From contig JAIVFU010000019.1 in assembly GCA_020829485.1 (NCBI GenBank), positions 9,202 to 73,201 of the forward strand: a stretch of 64,000 bases of DNA, in the 5' to 3' direction. A program made the translations under genes and the position numbers. The notes below the pieces were generated by a model, which saw only the letters and a list, made by a program, of their open reading frames with translations, was not told the origin of the DNA and did not search any database. Origin of the DNA: Nostoc sp. CHAB 5834. Lineage in GTDB: Bacteria; Cyanobacteriota; Cyanobacteriia; Cyanobacteriales; Nostocaceae. Below are positions 9,669 through 18,710 of this stretch, one piece after another; position 1 is the stretch's first letter, and every line of letters starts with the position of its first letter.

Positions 9669-10976
9669 TTATCTATAATCTTGCTTTTGAATACTCCCCA
9701 AACGAGCAGCATCACGAATATTGTAGTCCGGTCTAGTAAAGCGATTTAGCTGCATCTCAAAAAAATCTCGATTAGCTTGCAAATGCTTGGGATTTTGGTC
9801 ATCTAAGGGATATAAAAGTGCAGTTCTCAAGGCTTGAATTACCGCAGAAGTGACACAGTACATTGACCGTTGGAAACTAACTCCCAACTGAATTAACATA
9901 TCTTCTTCACCTCGGCAATGTTGGCTGTAGTAATCAACAAGATATGGGGGCAAAAAATGCAACATATCTTGCATTAATAATGTCGGGGGAATGCCAGCAG
10001 TACCCACTGGAAATACATCAGCGTAAAGAATACCATAGTGAAAGTCTTTCTGGTCTTCTGGTACTTGACGGGCTTGAGCATTATAAGATTTTGTCCCTCG
10101 GAAGGGTGCGGTGCGGTAGAAAACAGCTTCTACATAAGGTAATGCTGCTTCATATAGCCACATGAAACCCTTGGATTTGGGCACAATTTCGTAGCATTCG
10201 CCACGAATATAAACATGATGGTAAATGGGACGACCTGCGATCGCAAATATACCATTAACTAAGAAGCTCATTGCCTCTGGGACGGTGCTAATGGTACCTT
10301 CGTCATAGCGATCGGACATTTCAAAAAACACTGGGGCCATGATTTCCCAGAATAAGCCCAGATTAGCGTAGTATGACATCTGGCGGCACTGTTCCAAAAA
10401 CATATCGGGGAACAGCTTGTAAAGTCCCAGCATTACAGGGTTTCCTTGGAAGTAAGCTTTAATTGCCCTGTCAGCGTTGGCTTTGTATTCGTCTGAATCT
10501 AGGTAAGGGTCAAATTGTCCACCCATCCCTCTGTGCCATAACATCGCCCGCATACAAGCTTCAGCAAATTCCATGTTAATGCGATCGTGCAACAAGTGAT
10601 GCAATAACTTCGGCATTTTGAAGGTTTCACCCTTCTCAATAAATGCCAAAAGTTCTGGATGTGCAGTAGCTTCGCCGCGCCAAATTCGCAAATCGGCATC
10701 ATCGCCAGCATAATGATTATGCAGTTCTAAATACTCTTTGGGTAAGAAGTATTTAAAGAAGGGAAGCGGGTTTAAAAATTCGTTTTCAGCAATATAAAGT
10801 AGGTCGCGCCAGTAAAAATCCATCGGCACAGCATAAGCTTTATATAAACCGATGATTTGCATCAAATTTTCTGGAGTATCGGGTAACATTGCACCGCCTG
10901 CTTCTAAGCGGTGAATTACTTCAGCAAATTCGTGCGTTGAAGGAGGTAATTTAATTGCTGTTTTAATTGCTGTCAT
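9669..10976 (-). CDS. CO2 hydration protein (CupA/CupB, ChpX/ChpY family)
   Basis: This 435-residue protein is the specific subunit that lets NDH-1MS-type complexes convert CO2 to bicarbonate at the thylakoid membrane. Family text is visible throughout: LEAGGAMLPDTPENLMQI, YAVPMDFYWRDLLYIAE, FFKYFLPKEYLELHN, HDRINMEFAEACMRAM and MQDMLHFLPPYLVDYY. It is the last gene of the ndhF-(carbonic anhydrase)-ndhD-cup cluster, 98 bases after ndhD. Whether it is the low-CO2-induced CupA or the constitutive CupB cannot be fixed by eye. The absence of an adjacent cupS leans towards the CupB type, at low confidence. Length is in the family range. Confidence 0.92.
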   Translation of the reverse strand: MTAIKTAIKLPPSTHEFAEVIHRLEAGGAMLPDTPENLMQIIGLYKAYAVPMDFYWRDLLYIAENEFLNPLPFFKYFLPKEYLELHNHYAGDDADLRIWRGEATAHPELLAFIEKGETFKMPKLLHHLLHDRINMEFAEACMRAMLWHRGMGGQFDPYLDSDEYKANADRAIKAYFQGNPVMLGLYKLFPDMFLEQCRQMSYYANLGLFWEIMAPVFFEMSDRYDEGTISTVPEAMSFLVNGIFAIAGRPIYHHVYIRGECYEIVPKSKGFMWLYEAALPYVEAVFYRTAPFRGTKSYNAQARQVPEDQKDFHYGILYADVFPVGTAGIPPTLLMQDMLHFLPPYLVDYYSQHCRGEEDMLIQLGVSFQRSMYCVTSAVIQALRTALLYPLDDQNPKHLQANRDFFEMQLNRFTRPDYNIRDAARLGSIQKQDYR

Positions 10977-10991
10977 AGTAATCGTAAATTG

Positions 10992-11055
10992 GTAGAGACG
11001 CGATTTATCACGTCTGGGGGATAGGTTTTGAGACGCGATAAATCGCCGTCTCTAC
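10992..11055. repeat. Inverted repeat between ndhD and the CO2 hydration gene
   Basis: GTAGAGACGCGATTTATC ... AGACGCGATAAATCGCCG, closed by GTAGAGACG/CGTCTCTAC ends. The same GAGACG...CGTCTC palindrome class recurs elsewhere in the window. It sits inside an operon, so it may affect mRNA processing or be neutral. Confidence 0.75.
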
Positions 11056-11074
11056 AAGTGTTTTGATGTATTTT

Positions 11075-12571
11075 CTATTTCAGCGCAACTTCAGAGATGA
11101 CGGTTTTTTCTAAGGAGGGAATTGCAGCCACCATTGTTGTAGTTGTGGATTCACTCCAACGCACTAACCAAGTGGGCTGTACTCCCAAAAAGATGATGAA
11201 AGCTGCCAAAATTAAAGCTGGTATTTTCTCAGCCCAAAGAACTTTGGGATAGTAGGCGAAGTTATCGAGTTTACCAAAACAGGTACGGTTGAGGAGAATG
11301 ACAAAATAAACTGCGGTTAATCCACTAGCTACTACACACAAAATTGTCGGGATGGGAAAGGCAGAGAAACTACCTTGAAAGACGAGAAATTCGGCGATGA
11401 ATCCTGTTAAACCGGGAATACCTGCACTAGCCATTCCACTTAAAACTAGTAAGGCACTAATTAGGGGTAAACCGCGGATGGGACTCATTAAACCATTGAG
11501 TTTATCTAACTCACGAGTGCCAACTTTGGCTTCTACAACTCCCACCAAGTGGAAGAGAATCGCTAGGATGATACCGTGGCTAAACATTTGGGCAACTGCA
11601 CCAACGAGTGCTAGGGGGGTACTGGCGGCACCAGCTAGTAAGATGTAGCCCATGTGACCGACGGAACTGTATGCTACCATGCGCTTGATATCTTTTTGAG
11701 CGATCGCAATTACTGCCCCATATATAGCGCTGATTGCTCCCCAAATTGCTAAAGTTGGTGCAATAATACTCCAAGCATGGGGAAACATACCCAACCCAAA
11801 TCGCAACAATCCATAAGTTCCCAGTTTTGCTAACACGCCACCGAGAAGAATTGCAATTGGTGCTGAAGCCTCAACGTAAGCATCCGGTAGCCAAGTATGA
11901 AAGGGAACTAAGGGAATTTTAATACCAAAACCTAGTACTATCCCTGCTAGTAAAAGGATTTGTTTTGCTGTTGACAGGTTTTCTGTTGAGACTGCATCAA
12001 AAGCAAAATTGGTAGAACCACTCAGCCACACCATACCCAAAAATGTTGCCAGAATTAATGCTCCTGAAACAGCAGTATAAATCAGGAATTTCATTCCAGC
12101 ATAACCCCGTTTTTCCCCTCCCCAAATGGAAATTAGTAAATAGAAGGGGATTAATTCTAGTTCGTAGAATAGGAAGAATAGTAGTAAATTCTCTGCTAGA
12201 AAAGCACCTGCGACTCCTCCACTAACTAATAAAATCATGGAGTAAAACAGCCGGGGGCGTTCAGTTTCTTTACTACTGCTGTAAATAGAAATCCAGGTGA
12301 GCAGGCTATTTAATACCAACATTAATATAGAAAGCCCATCAACACCTATTTGATAGCTCAATCCAAGAGTTTCGTTCCAGGGTAAATACTCTTTAAATTG
12401 CATTCCTGGATTGCTGATGTCAAATTTTAGCAGGATAAAAAGGTTCCAGAAGAGAACTATTCCCGAAAAAATTAATGCTGTTAAACGAATACGGTTTTTA
12501 GGGATACTTACAGGTAATATTGCTATGAAAATAGCAGCGAAAATTGGGAGCCAAATCAATACACTTAACAT
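11075..12571 (-). CDS. ndhD: NADH dehydrogenase-like subunit NdhD (CO2-uptake NDH-1 type, NdhD3/NdhD4)
   Basis: This 498-residue polytopic antiporter-like subunit belongs to the membrane arm of NDH-1. Visible family signatures are the Glu in FLFYELELIPFYLLI, the Lys-bearing helix LGFGIKIPLVPFHTWLPDAYVEA, the segment IAQKDIKRMVAYSSVGHMGY, and about 14 hydrophobic helices. Its position beside a CO2 hydration gene and NdhF identifies it as the NdhD3/NdhD4 class, which serves CO2 uptake rather than respiration; class assignment is by context. It is the third gene in the transcription order (ndhF, carbonic anhydrase, ndhD, CO2 hydration protein). Nothing unusual in length. Confidence 0.93.
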   Translation of the reverse strand: MLSVLIWLPIFAAIFIAILPVSIPKNRIRLTALIFSGIVLFWNLFILLKFDISNPGMQFKEYLPWNETLGLSYQIGVDGLSILMLVLNSLLTWISIYSSSKETERPRLFYSMILLVSGGVAGAFLAENLLLFFLFYELELIPFYLLISIWGGEKRGYAGMKFLIYTAVSGALILATFLGMVWLSGSTNFAFDAVSTENLSTAKQILLLAGIVLGFGIKIPLVPFHTWLPDAYVEASAPIAILLGGVLAKLGTYGLLRFGLGMFPHAWSIIAPTLAIWGAISAIYGAVIAIAQKDIKRMVAYSSVGHMGYILLAGAASTPLALVGAVAQMFSHGIILAILFHLVGVVEAKVGTRELDKLNGLMSPIRGLPLISALLVLSGMASAGIPGLTGFIAEFLVFQGSFSAFPIPTILCVVASGLTAVYFVILLNRTCFGKLDNFAYYPKVLWAEKIPALILAAFIIFLGVQPTWLVRWSESTTTTMVAAIPSLEKTVISEVALK

Positions 12572-12619
12572 GGTAATTTGGGATTTTATGAAATTGTCAA
12601 TTTAAAATTTGCGGTGTCC

Positions 12620-12652
12620 AGATTCCCTACTTCTTTAAGAAGTAGGGAATCT
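12620..12652. repeat. Perfect hairpin between carbonic anhydrase and ndhD genes
   Basis: AGATTCCCTACTTCTT ... AAGAAGTAGGGAATCT is a perfect 16-base inverted repeat. A sequence of the same design lies after the 18711-24134 gene (24181-24213). Inside the ndh cluster it could attenuate readthrough from the upstream genes. Confidence 0.8.
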
Positions 12653-12712
12653 AACTTTTTCCACAATTATGAGCATTTACAGGTGAAAACCGGAAACGAG
12701 ATTTAAAAACAG

Positions 12713-13429
12713 CTAACTGACTACACTGATTTTTCCAGTATCTAAATCGTAATAACCACCGACTATTTTCAGATTTTCTGCCTTGATTAGCTCAGATAAA
12801 ACTGATGATGATTTCAATTTTTCAACTTGCGCCAAAATATTTGCTTTACAAGCGTTTTCTAATTTATCTCCTGATTGCTCTTTTGAGCTTTCTACACTTG
12901 GTTTAATTGCTTCAAGTAAACTTCCAATTTGTCCTGGTACTTGAGCGCCTTTGATTGCGGCATCTACAGCACCACATCTTTCATGTCCCATTACCATGAT
13001 GACTTTAGTGCCTAATACTAAGCTGCCAAATTCTAAGCTACCAATTTGCTGTGTCGTGGCAATATTACCAGCTATGCGGCAGACAAATAAATCTCCAAGT
13101 CCTTGGTCAAATACAATTTCTGAAGGAACCCGTGAATCCGCACAACCTAGAATAGAAGCAAAGGGCTTTTGACCTTTGGCAACTTCGACTAAACGTGATT
13201 GAGTTTGGTTAGGATTGCGACGTTTTGCTTTGACAAATCTTTCATTACCCTCTAATAATTCTTGCAATGCTTTATCGGGGGTAATATCATCTTCTGCTGG
13301 GGCTTTTTTTTCGGCTGCAAGTAAGTTTGAGCTAAGTCCGGCTGTTAATACACCTGTACCGATCGCACCTGCACCAAACTTGAATAAACTTCTTCTGGAA
13401 AGATTGAACTGGGGATGTTGTCTGCTCAT
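12713..13429 (-). CDS. Beta-carbonic anhydrase with twin-arginine-like signal (EcaB-like)
   Basis: This 238-residue zinc enzyme interconverts CO2 and bicarbonate. Ligands are visible: Cys96-x-Asp98-x-Arg100 (CADSRVPSE), and His149 with Cys152 (GHERCGAV). The N terminus carries NLSRRSLFKFG followed by a hydrophobic stretch and an Ala-rich site (LLAAEKK, ~35-40). This is a Tat-like signal, so the enzyme is probably exported to the lumen/periplasm side or membrane-held. It lies between ndhF and ndhD in the same direction, 51 bases after ndhF. Known cyanobacterial EcaB is a thylakoid-located beta-carbonic anhydrase linked to CO2 uptake, which fits. Whether it is strictly orthologous is unproven. 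Confidence 0.88.
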   Translation of the reverse strand: MSRQHPQFNLSRRSLFKFGAGAIGTGVLTAGLSSNLLAAEKKAPAEDDITPDKALQELLEGNERFVKAKRRNPNQTQSRLVEVAKGQKPFASILGCADSRVPSEIVFDQGLGDLFVCRIAGNIATTQQIGSLEFGSLVLGTKVIMVMGHERCGAVDAAIKGAQVPGQIGSLLEAIKPSVESSKEQSGDKLENACKANILAQVEKLKSSSVLSELIKAENLKIVGGYYDLDTGKISVVS

Positions 13430-13480
13430 GGGATTATTCTCAAAATATTAAACTGTTAACTTTTAGTAGGATAGTTACTG

Positions 13481-15358
13481 CTATCCAAGTGTCGAAATTT
13501 GGAAAATCAAATTTAAAAACTGGATTCCCCAAAATGGCCAAGTTACCCACATACCTAAAACACCTACTCCTAAAAGAACGGTTAAGGCATAAAACTGGGT
13601 TTGTCCAGAGGTGCTGTATTTAAGACCTTCGCCGCCTAATAGCGAAAATAAACCAACGAAATTAACGATACCATCGACTACAAAGCGGTCAATCATATCG
13701 GCAAGTTGGGAAATTTTGGCAACTCCAAAAATTATGGTCATTTTATAGAGTTTGGGGGTGTAAAAGTCGTATGCGATTAAGTCTTGTAAACCTTGCCAAG
13801 GGAGGCGAATCGGTTTAGGAATATTGCCTAAATAAATCACGCCAGTTATACTGCAACCGAAAATACTCGACCAAATTAAAAGCAGTGCGACATCTTTATT
13901 GAGAGTTGCCCAATCGGGTAAAAGTGATAAGCTTTGCAACACTAAAGGAAGATGTAGACTAACACCAAGTAAAATCATCATTGGCAGAATCATCGGCCAG
14001 TGTGCTTCAGGCGATCGCTGACTCATTTGTGTAGCTTTACCGCCAAAAATTAAACCAAATTCTCTGGTTAAACTCACGGCTGTTAAAGCATTTACCGTTA
14101 TTACTACTCCCACTAACCAAGGTTGGGTTTCCCACAAGCCATCTGCTAGTTTCACTAACGCCCAAAAGCTACCCAAGGGTGGAAAACCAATTAATCCCAA
14201 AGTCCCGACGATAAAAGCTATTGCTGAAATTGGGCGACGTGTCCACAATCCGCCTAATTGGGTTACGTCTTGGGTGATGCTATTCCAGATAATTCCGCCA
14301 GTACTCATTACTAATAGGGCTGCGGATATCGCATGGGTGAGTACTAACAATAGCGCTGTTTCGTATTGTTGCACTCCCACGGCGATGAATACTAAACCCA
14401 TGTAAGCACTGACAGAATAGGATTGACAGCGTTTAAGATCAATTTGAGCGATCGCAATTAAAGAAGCACCCAACGCTGTCACTACCCCAATACCCACCAT
14501 AGCCGAGGAAACTATGGGCGAAATGGTTAACACTGGTTGCAATTTAATCAGCACCCATGCACCACTAGCTACTACTACCGAATTCCGCAAAATCGTACTG
14601 GGAACAGGGCCTTCCATCGCTTCATCCAACCACAGATGCAGGGGGAACTGGGCACATTTACCCATCGGCCCAGCAATTAAGGCTAAACCTACCAGTGTCA
14701 TTGTTGTCGGATTGACGTTAGCAGTAGCCGCCCACTTGGCTAGTTCTGGATAACTCCAAGTTCCGGCTAAGGGCCATAATGCCAATACGCCCATCAGTAA
14801 GAATAAGTCTCCCACCCGCTTAGTTAAGAAAGCATCTCTAGCACCTGAGACTACTAAGGGCTGGCTAAACCATAAGCCGACTAGTAGGTAGGTTCCCAGC
14901 GTCAGGACTTCCAAAATTACATAGCTGAAGAACAAGTTATTACACAGAACAAGGGCACATAGTCCCGCTTCAAATAATCCTAATAAAGAATAGAAGCGTC
15001 CCCAACCCCAATCCATTTCCATGTAACCGATCGCATAAATCTGCGCCAGCAAATTCAAGCCAGCAATCACAACCAAAGCGCCGACACTCACCGAGGATAT
15101 TTCTAAAGCAATGGTGAGGTCTAAACCAGCTGTAGATAACCAAGGAATAAATACTTCTTGGGCTGGCTGATTCCAAGTTGCTTGTAAGGCGATCGCACTA
15201 TGTACAAACGCCAAAAATGTCATTACTAAATTTACATAACCCGCCGGTCTTGGCCCCGTGTTCCTAATGATCCCCGGCGACCAAGGTACGGCTAACAAGC
15301 CACCTATTAAGGCATAGCACGGAACTAGCCAAACAGTCTCAAGTAGAAACTGAGCCAT
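13481..15358 (-). CDS. ndhF: NADH dehydrogenase-like subunit NdhF (CO2-uptake NDH-1 type, NdhF3 family)
   Basis: This 625-residue membrane subunit at the distal end of the NDH-1 arm has many hydrophobic helices. Recognisable segments are GRFYSLLGLFEAGL, LTKRVGDLFLLMG, APMGKCAQFPLHLWL-like text (MGKCAQFPLHLWLDEAMEGP) and QIDLKRCQSYSVSAYMG. It begins the co-directional cluster with carbonic anhydrase, ndhD and the CO2 hydration gene. It is shorter than respiratory NdhF1, as expected for the NdhF3/F4 class. The upstream 372-base spacer should hold the operon promoter; I could not identify a CcmR/NdhR or CmpR site with confidence. The call is secure for NdhF and contextual for the subclass. Confidence 0.92.
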   Translation of the reverse strand: MAQFLLETVWLVPCYALIGGLLAVPWSPGIIRNTGPRPAGYVNLVMTFLAFVHSAIALQATWNQPAQEVFIPWLSTAGLDLTIALEISSVSVGALVVIAGLNLLAQIYAIGYMEMDWGWGRFYSLLGLFEAGLCALVLCNNLFFSYVILEVLTLGTYLLVGLWFSQPLVVSGARDAFLTKRVGDLFLLMGVLALWPLAGTWSYPELAKWAATANVNPTTMTLVGLALIAGPMGKCAQFPLHLWLDEAMEGPVPSTILRNSVVVASGAWVLIKLQPVLTISPIVSSAMVGIGVVTALGASLIAIAQIDLKRCQSYSVSAYMGLVFIAVGVQQYETALLLVLTHAISAALLVMSTGGIIWNSITQDVTQLGGLWTRRPISAIAFIVGTLGLIGFPPLGSFWALVKLADGLWETQPWLVGVVITVNALTAVSLTREFGLIFGGKATQMSQRSPEAHWPMILPMMILLGVSLHLPLVLQSLSLLPDWATLNKDVALLLIWSSIFGCSITGVIYLGNIPKPIRLPWQGLQDLIAYDFYTPKLYKMTIIFGVAKISQLADMIDRFVVDGIVNFVGLFSLLGGEGLKYSTSGQTQFYALTVLLGVGVLGMWVTWPFWGIQFLNLIFQISTLG

Positions 15359-15730
15359 TAACTTACCTCTATCTTGTCATTAAAAATTTGGGGTTTTGAG
15401 TCAACTCGCGTTGATCCCTGTTAACCCAGAGATGTCTACGATGGGCTATTCCGCGTCGCAGATCAGACAAATTTATCTTTATTTAATTTTCTTAGAAACA
15501 GCTTACCGTTATATTTGTCAAAATGGTATTACTTTATCTAAACAAATTTGAGATAAATACTCTAAACAAATCTTATACAATAAACTATTTGATTAATAAA
15601 TAATAGCTATTGTTTTTTATCTATGAATTAACTGTTGGCTTAATCAATATTCATCATGAGTATTTACTTATTGACATAAATGATAAAAGACGCAAGTCCT
15701 TTGCGTCTCTACAATTCAGCTAAATGTGAT
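15359..15730. promoter_or_regulatory. Presumed promoter region of the ndhF operon
   Basis: An AT-rich spacer with one REP-like segment (GATGTCTACGATGGGC near 15430-15445). A small co-directional gene lies upstream. No specific operator is assigned. Confidence 0.4.
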
Positions 15731-15916
15731 TCACGCTTCGGTAATTTTGTCAACCTGCGAGAAAACAGAAATAATTGCAGGCGCTTGGTCAAATTGGCTG
15801 ATGGGGGCGGGTTTCATGTCCCGATAGTCCAGCAGTTGGACTAAGATGAGGTAGGCGATCGCTAAAATGATCGAAATCGCACCTGTAATAATGGCAACTA
15901 ATTTTGAACGCTCCAT
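15731..15916 (-). CDS. Small single-span membrane protein upstream of ndhF
   Basis: This 61-residue protein is not known to me by function. It has a short polar start (MERSKL), one hydrophobic helix at ~8-30 (IITGAISIILAIAYLILV) and a soluble C-terminal tail rich in Asp, Pro and Gln. It is co-directional with the ndhF cluster, but a 372-base gap argues for a separate transcript. GGAAATACTGATGG-like text stands before the start. A 36-base stretch encoding ISIILAIAYLIL recurs at 18291-18326, next to a MITE, which suggests a broken paralogue. A photosystem or NDH small-subunit role is possible but unsupported. Confidence 0.6.
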   Translation of the reverse strand: MERSKLVAIITGAISIILAIAYLILVQLLDYRDMKPAPISQFDQAPAIISVFSQVDKITEA

Positions 15917-16094
15917 CAGTATTTCCTTTAATGCAAGTTATTGTACTGTGTCTATATCCACATTAATACTTGAGACACAAACCACACATTTAGCGATCGC
16001 TGTGTCGCACAAAATACCCAACTGAATTCTGACTCCTGAATTCTGTATTTGGTAAGCTGATGCGCGTCTAAACTATATAAACACTTTTGATGTC

Positions 16095-16121
16095 GTTGAC
16101 TGTTGACTGTTGACTGTTGAC
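16095..16121. repeat. Heptanucleotide tandem repeat TGTTGAC
   Basis: Almost four copies of TGTTGAC. This is typical of the short tandemly repeated heptamers of filamentous cyanobacteria; the same unit recurs at 28964-28998. Confidence 0.85.
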
Positions 16122-16209
16122 AGGTTTTCAGTCATCAGGTCAAGAATACCCTTAAACGAGCGCTTATATTTAAGTCATCTTGGTAAATGCATTTGACTTA
16201 TTTATCTTT

Positions 16210-16320
16210 TGCATTGCTGATTGCGGTATGAAAACGATTGTGCATTCCGGTGAAAATCCTTGTAGAGACGTAAAATTTTACGTCTCTACATCCAAATTCA
16301 TACCTCGATTCAGCAACGCC
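16210..16320. mobile_element. 111-bp MITE, GGCRTTGCTGA family, copy 1
   Basis: Imperfect inverted ends (GCATTGCTGATTGCGGTATGA and its partner TCATACCTCGATTCAGCAACGCC in pieces) flank the perfect inner palindrome GTAGAGACGTAAA ... TTTACGTCTCTAC. Copy 2 at 54568-54678 is nearly base-for-base the reverse complement. No coding capacity. Confidence 0.85.
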
Positions 16321-16617
16321 TTATCTTTATATAGTTTAGTTTTTTCGTGCCTACCTACTTATTGAAGCAAGATATCAATATAGAGTTTTGCTTACACTGC
16401 AAACATTCGCAAACCCTAAAAAGGGTGGCATAACATACCAAAGTTAAGATTAAAGTTAAGTAACGAGAGGCTTATAGCCATTCACTCTTACAGTTTCTTT
16501 ACAGTCTATAAACATTATCTAAACATTATTAGTGACGAAGAAGCTACATACTTACTGTTATCTCGCTAGCATATTAACTAGTGCGGGATAGTCACTGAAA
16601 TTTAAATTAAAAGTGTC

Positions 16618-18132
16618 ATGATTAGTATTAATAAATTAAATAGAATTGACTTTCTAGTTATGATTATTATTGTCATAATTGGTCTTGTCCATTTACCTTT
16701 TCCATTTGACGGAGATCAAGCATTTTTTAGGCTAGGTGCTTTAGAGATGCAACAAGGAAAAGTACTCTATCGTGATTTTTGGGATGTAAAGCAACCAGGG
16801 ATTTTCTGCTTTTATTTTTTGGCAGGAACTTTGTTTGGTTTTAATGAGATTGGCATCCATGCCTTTGAACTTATTTACATGCTATTTTTTTCTATAATAT
16901 TGCTGCTGACTCTAAAAAGCTATTTTCGGCATCAGATAATCGCAAGCTTAGTACCTTTGTTAACGGTTGGTGTTTACTATGTTGTATCAGGCGCTTGGCA
17001 CCTTACTCAAGTTGAAGCACTGGTTGGTTTTCCTTTATTCCTTTGCCTTTGGCTAACTTTTCAATCTTTTAAAAACGAAGGAAAGAAAAGATTTATCCTG
17101 CTTTTAATGTCAGGCTTGATTGGCGGAATTGTCCTGCTATTTAAATTAATATTTTTGCTTATATTATTTTCCTTTTGGCTAACTATATTGATGTATTCGG
17201 GATTAATAAAACGACAGGGGATTCAAAAAATATTTATTGAGATTTGTTTGCCAATTTTTATAGGGATTATTTTTCCTCTTGTAGTTGTTGGCAGCTACTT
17301 TGCCTGGTACAATAGTTTTTCGATAGTGTATCAGACATTTTTTATATATCCACCTCTTATTATTGCTAATTCTGCATTAAATCAAAAAGACTTTGTTTCA
17401 GGAATAAAATGGTTTATACAAAATTTTTACCCTTTAGTTTTAATAGCTATTATTGCAATAGATGCTTCATTGCGTAAGTCTAAGAATGTATTAACTTTGT
17501 TACTTGTTGTTTGGTGTGTTTTTGGTTTGAGTGTTATTACTTTACAATATAAAGCATTATGGGAATACCATTTTTTGCTATTGTTTGTACCTATAGGTAT
17601 TTTAGTAGCTAAAGGATTAGATGTATTATGGGACTATTTAAAAGAATTAAGTTCTCAAATACCGACAATTTTGCTGATATTTTTATTGTTCTTTCCTTTG
17701 TCATGCACTCTTACAAAAAAGAGTATGACTCTGCTTAATAATAACTTTGCTTTAACTGAAGATACGCGATTGAAATATCAGACTGTCTTTAGAAAAAAAT
17801 ATCCATCCCTTCACTCAGAGGCTAAGTTTATCTCTCAAGCAGGAAGTCTTGCTGGTGAGATTTATGTAGCTGGCGATCCATCTATTTACTACTTTTCTGG
17901 TCGGACTCAAGCAACAATCCTCCGTGGTTGGGCACTTGAATATTTTCTGCCTGAGCAATGGTTAACACTTAGAGAGCAGTTAGATTCATCAAAGCCTCCT
18001 TATATCTTTATTGATTATGGCCCCCAGGCTATAATCAAAGAAAATTTCCCCAAACTGCTAGAATTTGTTGAGCAAAAATACCAAATTTTACGTCAAAATA
18101 ATAATGGTATTTGGTATATCATCAAATCATAG
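16618..18132 (+). CDS. Integral-membrane glycosyltransferase, GT39/ArnT-like (PMT_2 superfamily)
   Basis: This 504-residue protein has about ten hydrophobic helices. The first luminal loop contains the acidic DGDQAFFRLGALEMQQG and the family-typical 'YRDFWDVKQPG' segment, which in GT-C enzymes holds the catalytic Asp and contacts the lipid-linked sugar. The C-terminal ~120 residues form a soluble domain. Such enzymes transfer a sugar from a polyprenyl phosphate carrier at the outer face of the membrane. The substrate is not predictable. The gene is AT-rich compared with its neighbours and stands alone between repeat-filled spacers, so it may be acquired. Confidence 0.75.
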   Translation: MISINKLNRIDFLVMIIIVIIGLVHLPFPFDGDQAFFRLGALEMQQGKVLYRDFWDVKQPGIFCFYFLAGTLFGFNEIGIHAFELIYMLFFSIILLLTLKSYFRHQIIASLVPLLTVGVYYVVSGAWHLTQVEALVGFPLFLCLWLTFQSFKNEGKKRFILLLMSGLIGGIVLLFKLIFLLILFSFWLTILMYSGLIKRQGIQKIFIEICLPIFIGIIFPLVVVGSYFAWYNSFSIVYQTFFIYPPLIIANSALNQKDFVSGIKWFIQNFYPLVLIAIIAIDASLRKSKNVLTLLLVVWCVFGLSVITLQYKALWEYHFLLLFVPIGILVAKGLDVLWDYLKELSSQIPTILLIFLLFFPLSCTLTKKSMTLLNNNFALTEDTRLKYQTVFRKKYPSLHSEAKFISQAGSLAGEIYVAGDPSIYYFSGRTQATILRGWALEYFLPEQWLTLREQLDSSKPPYIFIDYGPQAIIKENFPKLLEFVEQKYQILRQNNNGIWYIIKS

Positions 18133-18710
18133 TTGAAGAAAAATACAGAATGCAGAATGGAGTTGCACTAGTGGTCTGTCTCAAAAATTTTGAAGGGTTA
18201 TAAAAGTTCGTAGTAAGGACTTTAGTCCTTGATTTGAGCGATAAATCGCTCACTACAAACCCTTCATAACTAATGGGAGAGACTACTAGTATGAGGTAGG
18301 CGATCGCTAAAATAATAGAAATCGTATCTTTAAGCTGTAGGACAAAGCCATCCCTAAATCTGCAATTATTTTTTTTCTTAACCTTTTGGTAGCCGTTTCT
18401 TAATTTAGCTGGGATAACTTGAGAGTGGCCAATTCGCAACTCATAACAAAAAGTTATATAGCTGTCTTCTAATCATCTCTCAAAATAGTGTTTTAGAAGG
18501 CATATATTATATTGTCCATGTTGATATTGCAAACTCTCTAACTGCAAAGATGTACTTCGCAGTGAACGGTCTTTTACTGGCAATATAAATGGCATTTACG
18601 CTGAAAGTTTTTCACACTTTTGCAGCCATGCAATTGGGCTACTTGGTTCTGTGGTTTCCGCAGACAACCACTAATCTCCGCAAAACTTGAATCTACCCTA
18701 GCACCAACTT
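18133..18710. other. Spacer with MITE, gene fragment and possible promoter elements
   Basis: It holds the MITE at 18167-18290 and, directly after it, 36 bases (18291-18326) nearly identical to part of the small membrane gene at 15731-15916. Further on, CTTAACCT (18367-18374) and CTTAATTT stand about 22 bases apart, faintly resembling a Pho box ahead of the phosphoesterase gene. Confidence 0.45.
18167..18290. mobile_element. MITE-like element, CTAGTGG family, copy B
   Basis: 124 bases with ends ACTAGTGGTCTGTCTC and GAGAGACTACTAGT. The core palindrome GTAGTAAGGACTTTAGTCC ... GCGATAAATCGCTCACTAC is shared with copies at 8041-8142 and 34578-34675. Confidence 0.8.

Larger units (their letters stand above)
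15917..16617. other. Long repeat-rich spacer before the glycosyltransferase
   Basis: It contains a heptamer array and a MITE, listed separately. The rest is AT-rich with no gene. Roughly the last 150 bases before 16618 presumably include the glycosyltransferase promoter. Confidence 0.5.
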
